From Mangrovibrevibacter kandeliae (lineage in GTDB: Bacteria; Pseudomonadota; Alphaproteobacteria; Rhizobiales; Rhizobiaceae), in NCBI RefSeq assembly GCF_024519155.1, contig NZ_JANIFJ010000002.1:372001-436000 (forward strand): a stretch of 64,000 bases of DNA, read 5' to 3'. The notes beneath the pieces were generated by a model. The model was given only the letters and a program-made list of their open reading frames with translations. It made no database searches and was not told the DNA's origin. Positions 1 through 8,664 of this stretch are shown piece after piece (the stretch's first letter is position 1; each line of letters starts with the position of its first letter). The position numbers and the translations under genes are program-made.

Positions 1-35
1 AGCTTGTAGCGGCCCTCGAAGATCTCGCCCGGCAT
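1..35 (-). CDS. 5' end of an unidentified gene, cut by the window edge
   Basis: A reading frame opens with ATG at 35-33 and runs off the left end. Only about a dozen residues are visible (MPGEIFEGRYKL), too few to assign a family. It begins 13 bases after the stop codon of the flavin monooxygenase/oxidoreductase gene and has the same orientation, so it is probably the next gene of the same transcription unit. An in-frame extension a few codons upstream is possible. Confidence 0.35.
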   Translation of the reverse strand, partial: MPGEIFEGRYK

Positions 36-48
36 CAGCCCCGCCCCG

Positions 49-2427
49 TCATTCGGCCGCCTCGCGCCGGTCCGCCTGGCCCTCGTCCGTCTCGTGCGGC
101 CTCGGCCGGGCCTTGCGGCGCAGCTCGATCTCCTGTTCGCGCTTCTTCGGCAGTTCGCGATGCGCCTGGTCCCGGCCCGCCAGATACTGCTTCGGCCAGT
201 GCTGGTTGCGTGCGTCGTACCAGGCGGCGGCCTCGCGCGTGAAATACGGGTTCCACAGGTGCGGCCGGCCGAGCGCGACGAGGTCGGCGCGGCGGGTGTG
301 CAGGATGGTGTTGACCTGCCCCGCCTCGGTGATGGCACCGACCGTCATCACCGCCATCTTCGGCACGTTGCGGATCGCCTCGGCGAACTTGACCTGGAAC
401 ATCCGGCCGTAGATCGGCTTCTGGCCCGCGACCGTCTGGCCGGCCGACACGTCGATGAGGTCGCAGCCGGCCTCGGCGAAGGCTTCTGAGATTGCGAAGC
501 TGTCCGCTTCCGAGATGCCGCCCTCCGCCCAGTCCGTGGCCGAAATGCGCACCGACATCGGCTTTTCGGCCGGCCAGACCTCACGCATCGCCTGGAAGAC
601 CTCCAGCGGATAACGCAGGCGGTTTTCGATCGAGCCGCCATAGTCGTCGCCGCGACGGTTGGTGAGCGGCGAGAGGAAGGAGGCGAGAAGATAGCCGTGG
701 GCGCAGTGCAGCTCGACCATGTCGAAGCCGGCGCGGTCGGCCCGCTCGGTCGCCTGGACGAAATCCGCCTTGATCCGGTCCATGTCGACGCGGTCGAGGG
801 CCTTCGGCGTGGCGCTGATCTCGTCCATGTAGGGAATGTCGGAGGCCGAGAAGAGCGGCCAGTTCTGCGCCTTCTCCGCGAGCGGCATGTCCATCTTGTG
901 CCAGCCGAGCTGGGTGGATCCCTTGCGGCCGGCATGGCCGAGCTGCATCACCATCTTCGTCTTCGTATTGGCATGGACGAAGTCGACGATGCGCTTGAAC
1001 TGCGCCTCGTGCGCGTCCGTCCACAGGCCGGGGCACCCCGGCGTGATGCGCGCATCGGCCGAGGGGCAGGTCATCTCGACGAACACCATGCCGGCGCCGC
1101 CGAGCGCGTGCGAGGTGTAGTGGACGAAATGCCAGTCGGTGAGATTGCCGCCGTCGTCGGCCGAGTATTGCGCCATCGGCGACATCACCACGCGGTTCTC
1201 GACGGTCATGTCGCGCAGCTTGAACCGCGTGAACATCGGCGTCGGCCGCGACGTGCGGTAATCCTCGCCAGTCTCGCGATAGAGCCGCTCGTAGAAGGCC
1301 GTGTCGACCTTCTCGACGAAGTCCGGATCGCGAACCAGGAGGTTGTCGTAGGTGATCGACTTCGCCCGGCACATCACCACCATGGCGAACTGCTCCGGGC
1401 TCATGTCCCAGGACCAGTTCATGTGCTCGAACCAGGCGAGCGACACGTCGGCATTGTGCTGGATGATCTGGCAGGGCGTGCGCCGCTCGTCCTCATAGGC
1501 CTTGAAGGCCGCCGCGACGCTCGTCTCGGCATGGTCGACGACCGCGTCCGAGAGCGAGATCGCGCACTCCATCGCCAGCTTGGTGCCCGAGCCGATGGAG
1601 TAGTGCGCGGAGGCCTTCGCATCGCCGAGCAGCACGATGTTCTCGTGCGTCCACTGCTCGGAGAAGATCCGCGGAAACTGCCGCCAGTTCGATCGGTTGA
1701 GGAGCAGCGGGTGGCCCTGCAACTCCTCGGCGTAGAGCATCTCGAGCCGCTGCTTCGACTGCGCCTCGTCCATCCCGTCGAAGCCGTGCCCGCGCCAGCA
1801 GGCGTCGTCCATCTCGAAGATCCAGGTCGAGCGGCCGACCTCGTACTGGTAGGTGTGGGCGCAGATGATCCCGTGCTCGGTCTCGCGGAAGAAGTAGTTG
1901 AACTCGTCCATCGGACGGGTGGAGCCCATCCAGCAGAAGCGGTTGGACTTGATCGTCACCTCCGGCCGGAAGCTCTCGCGGAAATGCTCGCGGATCTTCG
2001 AATTGACACCGTCCGAGCCGACGACGACGTCGCTGTCGGCGAACCGCGTCGCGATCTCCTCCGGCGCGATCGACACGCCGAACTGCATCTCGACGCCCTC
2101 CTCGCCGGCGCGCTGCTGCAGGATGTTGAGGAGCTTCCTGCGCGAGATGCCGGCAAAGCCGTTGCCGGCGCAGCGTATCTCCGTGCCCTGCTTGTGAACG
2201 GCGACGTCGTCCCAGTAGGCGAATTCGCCGCGGATGCGATCGAAGCTCTTGCGGTCGCGGGACAGGAACTCGTGCAGCGTCTCGTCGGAGAAGACGACGC
2301 CGAAGCCGAACGTGTCGTCGGCCTGGTTCTGCTCGTAGACGGCGACCTGCCAATCCGGCCGCCGCTTCTTGGTCAGGAGCGCGAAATAGAGCCCGCCGGG
2401 CCCACCGCCGATCACCGTGATGCGCAT
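49..2427 (-). CDS. bifunctional aryl-CoA hydroxylase / Old Yellow Enzyme oxidoreductase
   Basis: This 792-residue protein fuses two flavoenzymes. Residues 1 to about 370 are an FAD monooxygenase of the salicylate-hydroxylase type, with an N-terminal GGGPGG dinucleotide motif and the second FAD motif GDAKAS. Residues about 395 to 760 are an FMN Old-Yellow-Enzyme barrel (RFKLRDMTVENRVVMSPMAQYS, and the HCAHGYLL segment). This architecture is known from salicylyl-CoA 5-hydroxylases and from 2-aminobenzoyl-CoA monooxygenase/reductase, which hydroxylates and then reduces the aromatic ring of a CoA thioester. The ATG at 2427 is chosen because GAGAGGAGAG precedes it and the flavin fold starts there; an upstream ATG would add 20 unrelated residues. 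The gene has its own promoter with the shared operator. Family is secure; the choice between salicylyl- and anthraniloyl-CoA is not. Confidence 0.9.
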   Translation of the reverse strand: MRITVIGGGPGGLYFALLTKKRRPDWQVAVYEQNQADDTFGFGVVFSDETLHEFLSRDRKSFDRIRGEFAYWDDVAVHKQGTEIRCAGNGFAGISRRKLLNILQQRAGEEGVEMQFGVSIAPEEIATRFADSDVVVGSDGVNSKIREHFRESFRPEVTIKSNRFCWMGSTRPMDEFNYFFRETEHGIICAHTYQYEVGRSTWIFEMDDACWRGHGFDGMDEAQSKQRLEMLYAEELQGHPLLLNRSNWRQFPRIFSEQWTHENIVLLGDAKASAHYSIGSGTKLAMECAISLSDAVVDHAETSVAAAFKAYEDERRTPCQIIQHNADVSLAWFEHMNWSWDMSPEQFAMVVMCRAKSITYDNLLVRDPDFVEKVDTAFYERLYRETGEDYRTSRPTPMFTRFKLRDMTVENRVVMSPMAQYSADDGGNLTDWHFVHYTSHALGGAGMVFVEMTCPSADARITPGCPGLWTDAHEAQFKRIVDFVHANTKTKMVMQLGHAGRKGSTQLGWHKMDMPLAEKAQNWPLFSASDIPYMDEISATPKALDRVDMDRIKADFVQATERADRAGFDMVELHCAHGYLLASFLSPLTNRRGDDYGGSIENRLRYPLEVFQAMREVWPAEKPMSVRISATDWAEGGISEADSFAISEAFAEAGCDLIDVSAGQTVAGQKPIYGRMFQVKFAEAIRNVPKMAVMTVGAITEAGQVNTILHTRRADLVALGRPHLWNPYFTREAAAWYDARNQHWPKQYLAGRDQAHRELPKKREQEIELRRKARPRPHETDEGQADRREAAE

Positions 2428-2458
2428 CGCTCTCTCTCCTCTCGGGTCCCGCGGCATT

Positions 2459-2487
2459 AGTTTAGGCTTAAAGTATATCGATTTCAA
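2459..2487 (-). promoter_or_regulatory. promoter with palindromic operator (copy 1) for the aryl-CoA hydroxylase gene
   Basis: On the minus strand a TTGAAA (2487-2482) and TAAACT (2464-2459) are 17 bases apart, a good sigma-70-like pair. The inverted repeat TTTAAGCCTAAA (2472-2461) overlaps the -10 box, so a bound repressor would block polymerase. The same 12-mer occurs upstream of three other genes of the cluster. The start codon is 32 bases downstream. Confidence 0.65.
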
Positions 2488-2529
2488 TGCGTGCGCGGCG
2501 GAGCGACGGGCCCCGCCGCGCCTACGGGC

Positions 2530-3261
2530 TCAGAGCGAGAGGCCGCCGAGGCTCGATCCGCCGCAGACGAACAGCACCTGCCCGGTCACGTAGCCCGCCG
2601 CCTCGTCGGCAAAGAACATCACCGCCCGCGTCACGTCCTCGACCGTGCCGAGGCGGCGCACCGGCAACTGGTCGGCGATCTTCTGCTGGCGTTCTGAATC
2701 CTTCGGGATGATCCCCCAGAAGTTGTCGGTGAGGATGGGGCCGGGCGCGACGACGTTGACGGTGATCCCGTCCGGCCCGAGCTCGTGCGCCCAGGTGCGC
2801 GCCATGCCGTGCACGGCTGCCTTGGTGGCGGAGTATGCGGTGCGCGAGGCGACGCCCATCGCGGCGCGCGAGGAGATGAAGACGATACGCCCGAAGCCGG
2901 CGCGCCGCATCGTCGGGACGAAGGCCTGGCTGAGGATCATCGGCGAAGTGACGTGCAGGCGGGTGAGCCCGTCGATCTCCTCCGGCTTCACGTCCGCGAG
3001 GAGGTTCGGCCAGATCAGGCCGGCGCAGTGGACCACGTGCGAGACGGCGTAGCGGCCGGAAAGATCCTGCGCGACGCGCGTGGTCGCGGCCTCGTCGAGA
3101 AGATCGACCGCCACGGGCACGAAGTCGGCATGGACGATGTCATGCGGCTGCCAGGACAGCCCGATCACGCGCCATCCCCGATCCAGCATCCGAAGGGCGA
3201 TGTCCCGGCCGATGCCGGAGCTGGCGCCGGTGACGACGGCGGTGAACGGCGTCTCGCTCAT
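2530..3261 (-). CDS. short-chain dehydrogenase/reductase (SDR)
   Basis: A 243-residue classical SDR. The cofactor motif TGASSGIG lies at residues 11-18, and the active-site Ser and YxxxK appear as ISSRAAMGVASRTAYSATK around residues 130-150. The C-terminus (YVTGQVLFVCGGSSLGG) matches FabG-like enzymes. It probably oxidises or reduces a hydroxyacyl-CoA or cyclic alcohol intermediate of the aromatic pathway. It starts 3 bases after the stop of the cyclase-family gene, so it is the last gene of that operon. The hydroxylase gene downstream has a separate promoter. SDR specificity cannot be read from sequence. Confidence 0.9.
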   Translation of the reverse strand: MSETPFTAVVTGASSGIGRDIALRMLDRGWRVIGLSWQPHDIVHADFVPVAVDLLDEAATTRVAQDLSGRYAVSHVVHCAGLIWPNLLADVKPEEIDGLTRLHVTSPMILSQAFVPTMRRAGFGRIVFISSRAAMGVASRTAYSATKAAVHGMARTWAHELGPDGITVNVVAPGPILTDNFWGIIPKDSERQQKIADQLPVRRLGTVEDVTRAVMFFADEAAGYVTGQVLFVCGGSSLGGLSL

Positions 3262-3264
3262 TCC

Positions 3265-4077
3265 TCAATCCTCTGCCCGAGGCACCAGCGCGAAGACCCG
3301 CAGCGGGCTTCCCGAACCATGGCGGATCTTCAGGGGTGCGGCGAAGAGCAGGGCGCCGCGCGTCGGCAGCCGGTCCAGCGCGTCGAGGCATTGCAGGCCG
3401 TAGCGGCCGTTGCCGTGCAGGATGAAATGCGCCGGATAGGGTGGCGAGAGGTGGCTGCCCTGGCCCGCATCGGTGCCGATGGTCTCGGTGCCGAAGCCGA
3501 CGATGCCGCGCTCCTTGACGAGGAACTCCATCGCGTCCGACGCCGGACCCGGCGAGTGGGCGCCATCCTCCCGCAGGTTGAGATATTTTGCCGTGCCGAG
3601 ATGCTTCGACCAGCCGGTGCGAAACAGCGCCCAGCTGCCGGCCTCGATCGCGCCGTTCTCCGCCTCCCACGCCTCCAGATGCGCGCGGGTCAGCAGGAAG
3701 TCCTCGTCCTTCGCGCTCTCGCCGGAAAAGTCGAGCACCACCGCCGGCCGGGCGAGCCGGTCGAGCGGGATCGCGTCGACGGTCGCCTCCGGCAGGTTCT
3801 TTCCCGAGATCCAGTGCGCCGGCGCGTCGAAATGCGTGCCGGCGTGCTCGGACATCGAGATGTTGTTCCAGTACCAGCCGGGCCCCCGACCGTCGTAACG
3901 CGACACCTCTTCGATGCGGAAGGGCTGGCACTGCCCGAATTCGGGCGGCAGCACCATGACCGGGAAGTCCGGCGAGAGCGTGTGAGCGAGATCGACGATC
4001 TCGACGCTGCCCGACACCAGTCCGGCGGCGAGCGCCTGCAGGAGATCGGCGCCGGAGGTCGCGGCTGCAGTGGTCAT
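3265..4077 (-). CDS. cyclase-family metal-dependent hydrolase (kynurenine formamidase-like fold)
   Basis: A 270-residue protein of the cyclase superfamily (PF04199). The metal-binding signature HAGTHFDAPAH is complete around residues 88-98. Family members hydrolyse amide, ester or C-C bonds; N-formylkynurenine formamidase and isatin hydrolase are examples. With an anthranilate- or salicylate-like pathway, a role in ring opening or in removing an acyl or amide group is plausible. The ATG at 4077 overlaps the upstream stop codon (ATGA), indicating translational coupling with the DUF35-SDR gene. Confidence 0.85.
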   Translation of the reverse strand: MTTAAATSGADLLQALAAGLVSGSVEIVDLAHTLSPDFPVMVLPPEFGQCQPFRIEEVSRYDGRGPGWYWNNISMSEHAGTHFDAPAHWISGKNLPEATVDAIPLDRLARPAVVLDFSGESAKDEDFLLTRAHLEAWEAENGAIEAGSWALFRTGWSKHLGTAKYLNLREDGAHSPGPASDAMEFLVKERGIVGFGTETIGTDAGQGSHLSPPYPAHFILHGNGRYGLQCLDALDRLPTRGALLFAAPLKIRHGSGSPLRVFALVPRAED

Positions 4078-5315
4078 GAGCCGAGCTCCCGTTCCAGCAC
4101 CTTGGGATCCTGCGCGAACCGTGCGGCCACGTCGATGGCGACATCGCCGACGAAGCTCTCCTCGATGCCCTCGGCGAGCGCGGTGACGACGGCTCGGGCG
4201 ATCTGCGCCGGCGCGACCTTGGGCGGCGGCACAGTCTGGCGCCACGCGTCGTCCACGGGGCCGGTGAAGACGCTCATCACCCGCACGCCCCCCGGCCGCA
4301 TCTCGGCCCGCAGGCACTGCAAGAGCGAATGACGCGCCGCGGCGCTGGCGCCGTGAAAGCCGAAACCGGGCGTGTTGCCGAGCGCCTCGACCGGCAGGAC
4401 GTCGACGATCGCGGCTGCGCTGTTGACGCCGTCGGCGCCCCGGCTCCGCATGCCCGGTCCGAACGCCGCCGCCAGCCGCTGCAATCCGAAGACGTTGACC
4501 TCGAAGCTGTCGCGCGCGGCGACCAGCGTGTTCGCGTCGACGATGCCGCCGGGGCGGACGTGGTCGGCGGTGTTGACGATGATGTCGGTCTTGCCGCCGA
4601 TCTCGCCGGCGAGCTCGTGGACCGAGGCGGTGTCGGTGAGGTCGAGCGGCATGATCTGCACGTTCGGGATCGCCCGCAGCTGCGCTTCGCCGGCGAACGG
4701 CTTCCAGGGTTCGGCGATGCCGACGAAAACGATCGCTGCGCCGGCCTTGGACAGCGCGGCGGCAACCGCCTGGCCGACCGGCTCCCGGCCGGCCGTCACC
4801 AGCACGCGCCGGAACTTCGGATGCGCGGTGAGCTCGCGCCACTCGGGATCGTCGGCCATCGCCTCGCTCCATGTCTCGGGCCGCGCCATCAACACGGCGT
4901 TGCCGCCCTTGTCGAGCCTCGCCACCATGCGGCACCGTCCCGGCACCTCGACGTCGCCATGCAGGTGGGCGACGATCGAGGGACCGCAGTCCATCCGCAC
5001 CATGCCGACCCGCCACGGGGTCCGATCGCGGAAATAGAGATCGGGCGTGGCGCGGATCACCGTCTGCGCGATCACCTCGCCGCCGTCGGCGACCGGCCGG
5101 AAAACGAGTTCGGTCGAGAGGCATCCGGCGCAGGCGTCGCGCGGCGGGTAGGCGACCGTTCCGCACGCCCCGCAGACCTGCAGCGCGAAGACGCCGCGTG
5201 CCGCCCGGGCGGTCAGCCCGAGCGCGGCGCGGCTGCGCTGGACCGGCGGCAGCTCCGGCGGGCGCGTCGCCCTTTGCGGGTCCTTTCTCGGCGGCGGGGC
5301 GAGCGGGCGGGTCAC
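4074..5315 (-). CDS. DUF35 zinc-ribbon/OB-fold protein fused to a degenerate SDR domain
   Basis: 413 residues in two parts. Residues about 45-130 are a DUF35 acyl-CoA-associated domain: a zinc ribbon with two CxxC knuckles (CGAC and CAGC) followed by an OB-fold. Residues about 165-380 have an SDR-like Rossmann fold (VLVTAGREPVGQ...), but the glycine motif is altered and the catalytic YxxxK is replaced by FHGAS. The SDR half is thus probably not an active oxidoreductase. DUF35 proteins normally pair with thiolase-like proteins, and the preceding gene encodes one, overlapping by four bases. In the steroid pathway such pairs (Ltp2 with ChsH2) form aldolases. The fusion with a pseudo-SDR is unusual and may be a binding or scaffold module. 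Confidence 0.8.
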   Translation of the reverse strand: MTRPLAPPPRKDPQRATRPPELPPVQRSRAALGLTARAARGVFALQVCGACGTVAYPPRDACAGCLSTELVFRPVADGGEVIAQTVIRATPDLYFRDRTPWRVGMVRMDCGPSIVAHLHGDVEVPGRCRMVARLDKGGNAVLMARPETWSEAMADDPEWRELTAHPKFRRVLVTAGREPVGQAVAAALSKAGAAIVFVGIAEPWKPFAGEAQLRAIPNVQIMPLDLTDTASVHELAGEIGGKTDIIVNTADHVRPGGIVDANTLVAARDSFEVNVFGLQRLAAAFGPGMRSRGADGVNSAAAIVDVLPVEALGNTPGFGFHGASAAARHSLLQCLRAEMRPGGVRVMSVFTGPVDDAWRQTVPPPKVAPAQIARAVVTALAEGIEESFVGDVAIDVAARFAQDPKVLERELGS

Positions 5316-6526
5316 GCCGCGCCTGCCTGCAGGATCGCCGCGCCGGAGCAGAGCCCGCGGTCGTAGTTGATCATGCCGAAGCCCGAGACGAGCGCGGTCC
5401 GCGCGCCCTCGACCGGCCGCGAGAGCGACTGCCCGGTGACCTGCCGGAGCGCCTCGACGAGGCCGAGATAGCCGCCGGCCGCCCCCGCCTGCCCGGCCGA
5501 GAGCTGGCCGCCGGAGGTGTTCTGCGGGAAGCTGCCCGCGTTGGTCAGGTCGTGCGCGCGCACGAAGTCCTTGGCCTCGCCCTTGGCGCAGAAGCCGAGA
5601 TCCTCGAACTGCATCATGACGATCACCGGGTAGTCGTCATAGGTTTCGAGGACGTCGATGCCGTCCGGCGTCGTGCCCGCCATCGCATAGAGCTCCCCGA
5701 CGTCCATCGCCCAGCCGCCGCGCATCTGGATGGGATCGTCCGGAAAGGCGTTGTGCCGCTCGATCGTGGACAGAAGCCGGGCGTGCGGGAGGCCGAGATC
5801 GGCCGCGATGTCGGCGGTCGTCACCAGGAACGCCTCGGCCCCGGCGCAGGGCATCACGCAGTCGAACAGGTGGATCGGGTCGGCGATCGGCCGCGCGTTC
5901 ATATAGGCCTCGAGCGTCAGCGGACTGCGCATGATCGCCTGCGGGTAGGTCAGCGCGTTGTCGCGCTGGGCGACGCAGATCCTGCCGAAGTCCTCGCGGG
6001 TCGCGCCATACTGGCGCATGTAGTGGTCGGTCAGGAAGGCGAAGGAGCCGTTCGGGCCGCCATATCCGTAAGGATAGCTCGCATCCTGGGCAAAGCGCGA
6101 AAAGGACGACAGGAGCTTGCGGAAGCTGTCGATCCCGTTGGCGTCGCCACCGACACAGGCGACGATCGACGCATCGCCGGCCTCGACGGCGCGGGCCGCG
6201 CGGCGCAGCGCGACGACGGCGCTCGCCCCGCCCATCGGGATGTTGTCGAGCCAGCGCGGCGAAAGCCCGAGATGCTGGGTCAGGCCGACGGCGGTGTCCG
6301 GCGCCAGGGTGAAGCTCGCGACCGACAGCCCGTCGAGATCGACCGGGCGGATGCCCGCCCGCGTGACCAGCTCCTTCAGCGCCCGGGCGATCCACCAGTG
6401 CGCCGTCTCGTTGGAATAGCGGACGTAGGGAATGCTGACCGGGACCGCCACGGCGACATCCCGGTAGGGTCGGCGCGGATTGCCGGCGGGCGAGCGGCTG
6501 CGAACGGGGGGAGCCTCGGACACCAT
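5312..6526 (-). CDS. thiolase-like protein (SCP-x/Ltp type) lacking the thiolase catalytic Cys and His
   Basis: 404 residues with the thiolase fold: an ARALKELVTRAGI segment, an AVEAGDASIVACVGGD helix-strand, and a C-terminal NTSGGQLSAGQAGAAGG loop. In true thiolases the nucleophilic Cys lies in a CxSG-like motif, whereas here residues 97-102 read PMGGAS. The C-terminal GHP is GQA. Claisen chemistry by the usual residues is therefore unlikely. Lipid-transfer-protein-like thiolases lacking these residues work with DUF35 partners, some as retro-aldolases. The DUF35-SDR gene follows with a 4-base overlap, so the two products probably form one enzyme. Fold is secure; reaction is inference. Confidence 0.85.
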   Translation of the reverse strand: MVSEAPPVRSRSPAGNPRRPYRDVAVAVPVSIPYVRYSNETAHWWIARALKELVTRAGIRPVDLDGLSVASFTLAPDTAVGLTQHLGLSPRWLDNIPMGGASAVVALRRAARAVEAGDASIVACVGGDANGIDSFRKLLSSFSRFAQDASYPYGYGGPNGSFAFLTDHYMRQYGATREDFGRICVAQRDNALTYPQAIMRSPLTLEAYMNARPIADPIHLFDCVMPCAGAEAFLVTTADIAADLGLPHARLLSTIERHNAFPDDPIQMRGGWAMDVGELYAMAGTTPDGIDVLETYDDYPVIVMMQFEDLGFCAKGEAKDFVRAHDLTNAGSFPQNTSGGQLSAGQAGAAGGYLGLVEALRQVTGQSLSRPVEGARTALVSGFGMINYDRGLCSGAAILQAGAA

Positions 6527-6527
6527 G

Positions 6528-8168
6528 TCAGGCCGTCCGCTTCTTCAGGCCCGTCGTGTCGATCGCCTTGCCTTCGCCGAGCGCCGCAGCGACCGCATCC
6601 TTCAGCGCGCCGCGCTGGATCTTCGCCGTCGAGGTCAGGGGGATCGCCGGCACGAAGGCGACGAAGCCCGGCGCCTTGTAGTAGGCGAGCCGCGCGAGGC
6701 ACCAGCGCGTGATCTCCTCGGCGAGCCGCGGGCCGGCCTCGTCCGGCGCCTTCGGCACGATCAGCGCGACGACCTCCTCGCCGCGGACCGGATCCGGCGT
6801 CGGCGCGACGGCGACCTGCGCCACCGCCGGATGGCGGCCGAGCACGGTCTCGACCTCGACCGCGGCGATGTTCTCGCCGGAGCGGCGGATGACGTTCTTC
6901 TTGCGGTCGACGAAGTGCAGCTGTCCCTCCGCGTCGCGCGACACGACGTCGCCGGTGTGCAGCCAGCCGCCAGCCCAGGCCTCGGCGGTGGCGGCCTCGT
7001 CCTTCAGATATTCGCGGAAGAAGCCGCGGCGCGGGTTCCCGCCCGCCGCCCGGACGAGCAGCTCGCCTGGCTCGTCGATGCCGGCCTCCGTGCCCGCATC
7101 GGTCCGGATCGACGTCTCGACCGCCGCCTCCGGCCGGCCGAAACAGCTCGTTCCGACCTGCCGCGGCTCCCTGCTGGCGATGATCACGGCGCCCGCGCCT
7201 GTCTCGGTCATCGCCCAGGCCTCCAGCAGCGGAAAGCCGAACCGCGCCTCGAACGGCGCATGCAGGCTCTTGTCGACGCCGGCCCCGAAGCCGAAGCGTA
7301 CGCTGTGCGCCGTGTCCGAGGCGGATTCGGGCGCCGACATCAGCATGGCCGGCATGACGCCGAGATAGTGCAGGACGGTCGCGTCGAAGGTCCTGACGCT
7401 GTCCCACCAGCTGCGGGGATGGAAGCGGTCGAGGATCGCGATCGACCCGCCGACGGTCACCGTCGCGATCAGCGAATAGGCCATCGCGTTCATGTGGAAG
7501 AGCGGCAGCGGCGTCAGCATCCGCTCGGGCGGCGCGCTTCGCAGGTCGCAGAGCCCGCCGATGGTGGCGTACCACTCGCCCGCGATGAGGAAGTAGTCGT
7601 TGGCGAGCACGCAGCCTTTCGGCCGGCCGGTGGTGCCGGAGGTGTAGAGCAGCGCACATTCGGTGTCGCGCGCCGGGTCGGCGTTCGAGCGCGGCGGCCG
7701 CGACGATGCCGGCGGTGCCGCGTCGGGCGCGATCGCCGCGAGCGACGATCCGCCGGCCTGCGCCGCGGCTTCGAGGTCGGCGATGCGCTCGGGGATCGCG
7801 ACGGCGAGAGCCATTTCGGAATGCGCGATCAGGTATTCGAGCTCGGCCGAGCGCAGATCCGGGTTGATCGGCACGACGGAGACGCCGAGCGCATTCAGCG
7901 CGAACCAGTGGAAGACGTAGTCCGGCCGGTTCTGCAGCAGCAGGCCGACGCGGTCGCCCGGCCCGTAGCCGCCGGCCCGATAGGCCGCGGCGAGGCTCTC
8001 CACCCGCTCCAGCGCCTCGCCATAGGCGATGCTGCCCGCCGCAATGCCGTAAGCCGAGGCCGTTTCCGGCAGGATGGCGAGAAACGGCCGCTCCCGGAAC
8101 TGCCGGGCGGTGCGGGCGAACCGCGCAAAGACCGTGGCGTCCTCGGTGACGCCGGGAAGGAGGCTCAT
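6528..8168 (-). CDS. AMP-forming acyl/aryl-CoA ligase
   Basis: 546 residues of the ANL superfamily. The phosphate-binding loop is YTSGTTGRPKG around residues 173-183, the AWAMTETGAG segment precedes the adenylate site, and the GWLHTGDV motif plus a C-terminal AKIQRGALKD lysine region are present. It forms an acyl-AMP from ATP and a carboxylic acid, then the CoA thioester. Next to an aryl-CoA hydroxylase it most likely activates the aromatic acid substrate or a ring-cleavage product. It ends one base before the thiolase-like gene begins. A long-chain fatty acid substrate cannot be excluded. Confidence 0.88.
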   Translation of the reverse strand: MSLLPGVTEDATVFARFARTARQFRERPFLAILPETASAYGIAAGSIAYGEALERVESLAAAYRAGGYGPGDRVGLLLQNRPDYVFHWFALNALGVSVVPINPDLRSAELEYLIAHSEMALAVAIPERIADLEAAAQAGGSSLAAIAPDAAPPASSRPPRSNADPARDTECALLYTSGTTGRPKGCVLANDYFLIAGEWYATIGGLCDLRSAPPERMLTPLPLFHMNAMAYSLIATVTVGGSIAILDRFHPRSWWDSVRTFDATVLHYLGVMPAMLMSAPESASDTAHSVRFGFGAGVDKSLHAPFEARFGFPLLEAWAMTETGAGAVIIASREPRQVGTSCFGRPEAAVETSIRTDAGTEAGIDEPGELLVRAAGGNPRRGFFREYLKDEAATAEAWAGGWLHTGDVVSRDAEGQLHFVDRKKNVIRRSGENIAAVEVETVLGRHPAVAQVAVAPTPDPVRGEEVVALIVPKAPDEAGPRLAEEITRWCLARLAYYKAPGFVAFVPAIPLTSTAKIQRGALKDAVAAALGEGKAIDTTGLKKRTA

Positions 8169-8178
8169 TCTCGATCGC

Positions 8179-8664
8179 TCACATGAACAGCTGGATGTTG
8201 CCGAAGGGCGCGTCGAAATTGACGAGGTCGACGCGCTTCAGGACGATCTTCAACGCGCCGTCCTCGACCCGCAGCTCGTGCCGCGCCCAGCCGGCATAGG
8301 TGGTGAACTCGTCGCCCCGCGTCTCGGCATAATGGAAGGAGGTCCAGGTGCGATATCGGTTTTCGGCCGGGTTGATCTCGTCCACCTGCGGGGCCTGCAA
8401 CAGATGCTGCGCGCGGCTTTTCGGCTTCTGGCTGTAGGTGCGGTTGCCGCCGAGCCGTTCGACGCGGATGCGCAGCAGGAGAATGTCCTCGTACATCAGC
8501 GAGACCTGGAGGCGGGGATCGGTCTGCTGCCACTCGGCCGGCATCCAGTAATGCGCGTCCTCGGCATAGAGCGAGAGCCATTCCTCGTAACGCAGCTCGT
8601 CGAGAAGCCGTGCCTCGCGATAGACGAAGTCGGTCAGATCCTTCTCGGTGATGTCGGTCATCAC
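8179..8664 (-). CDS. aromatic-ring-hydroxylating dioxygenase, beta subunit
   Basis: 161 residues with the cone-like alpha+beta (SnoaL/NTF2-like) fold of the small subunit of Rieske non-heme iron dioxygenases (EARLLDELRYEEWLSLYAEDAHYWMPAEW near the N-terminus). This subunit has no redox centre and supports assembly of the alpha3beta3 enzyme. Its ATG overlaps the alpha-subunit stop by four bases (ATGA at 8664-8661). No ferredoxin or reductase gene is nearby, so electron-transfer partners must be encoded elsewhere. Confidence 0.9.
   Translation of the reverse strand: MMTDITEKDLTDFVYREARLLDELRYEEWLSLYAEDAHYWMPAEWQQTDPRLQVSLMYEDILLLRIRVERLGGNRTYSQKPKSRAQHLLQAPQVDEINPAENRYRTWTSFHYAETRGDEFTTYAGWARHELRVEDGALKIVLKRVDLVNFDAPFGNIQLFM

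Noticed and set aside
697-2460. 587-codon plus-strand frame opposite the aryl-CoA hydroxylase
   Set aside because: The opposite strand encodes a two-domain enzyme with intact motifs; the mirror frame has none.
4871-6712. 613-codon plus-strand frame over the thiolase and DUF35 genes
   Set aside because: Arg/Pro-rich translation without motifs, opposite recognised coupled genes.
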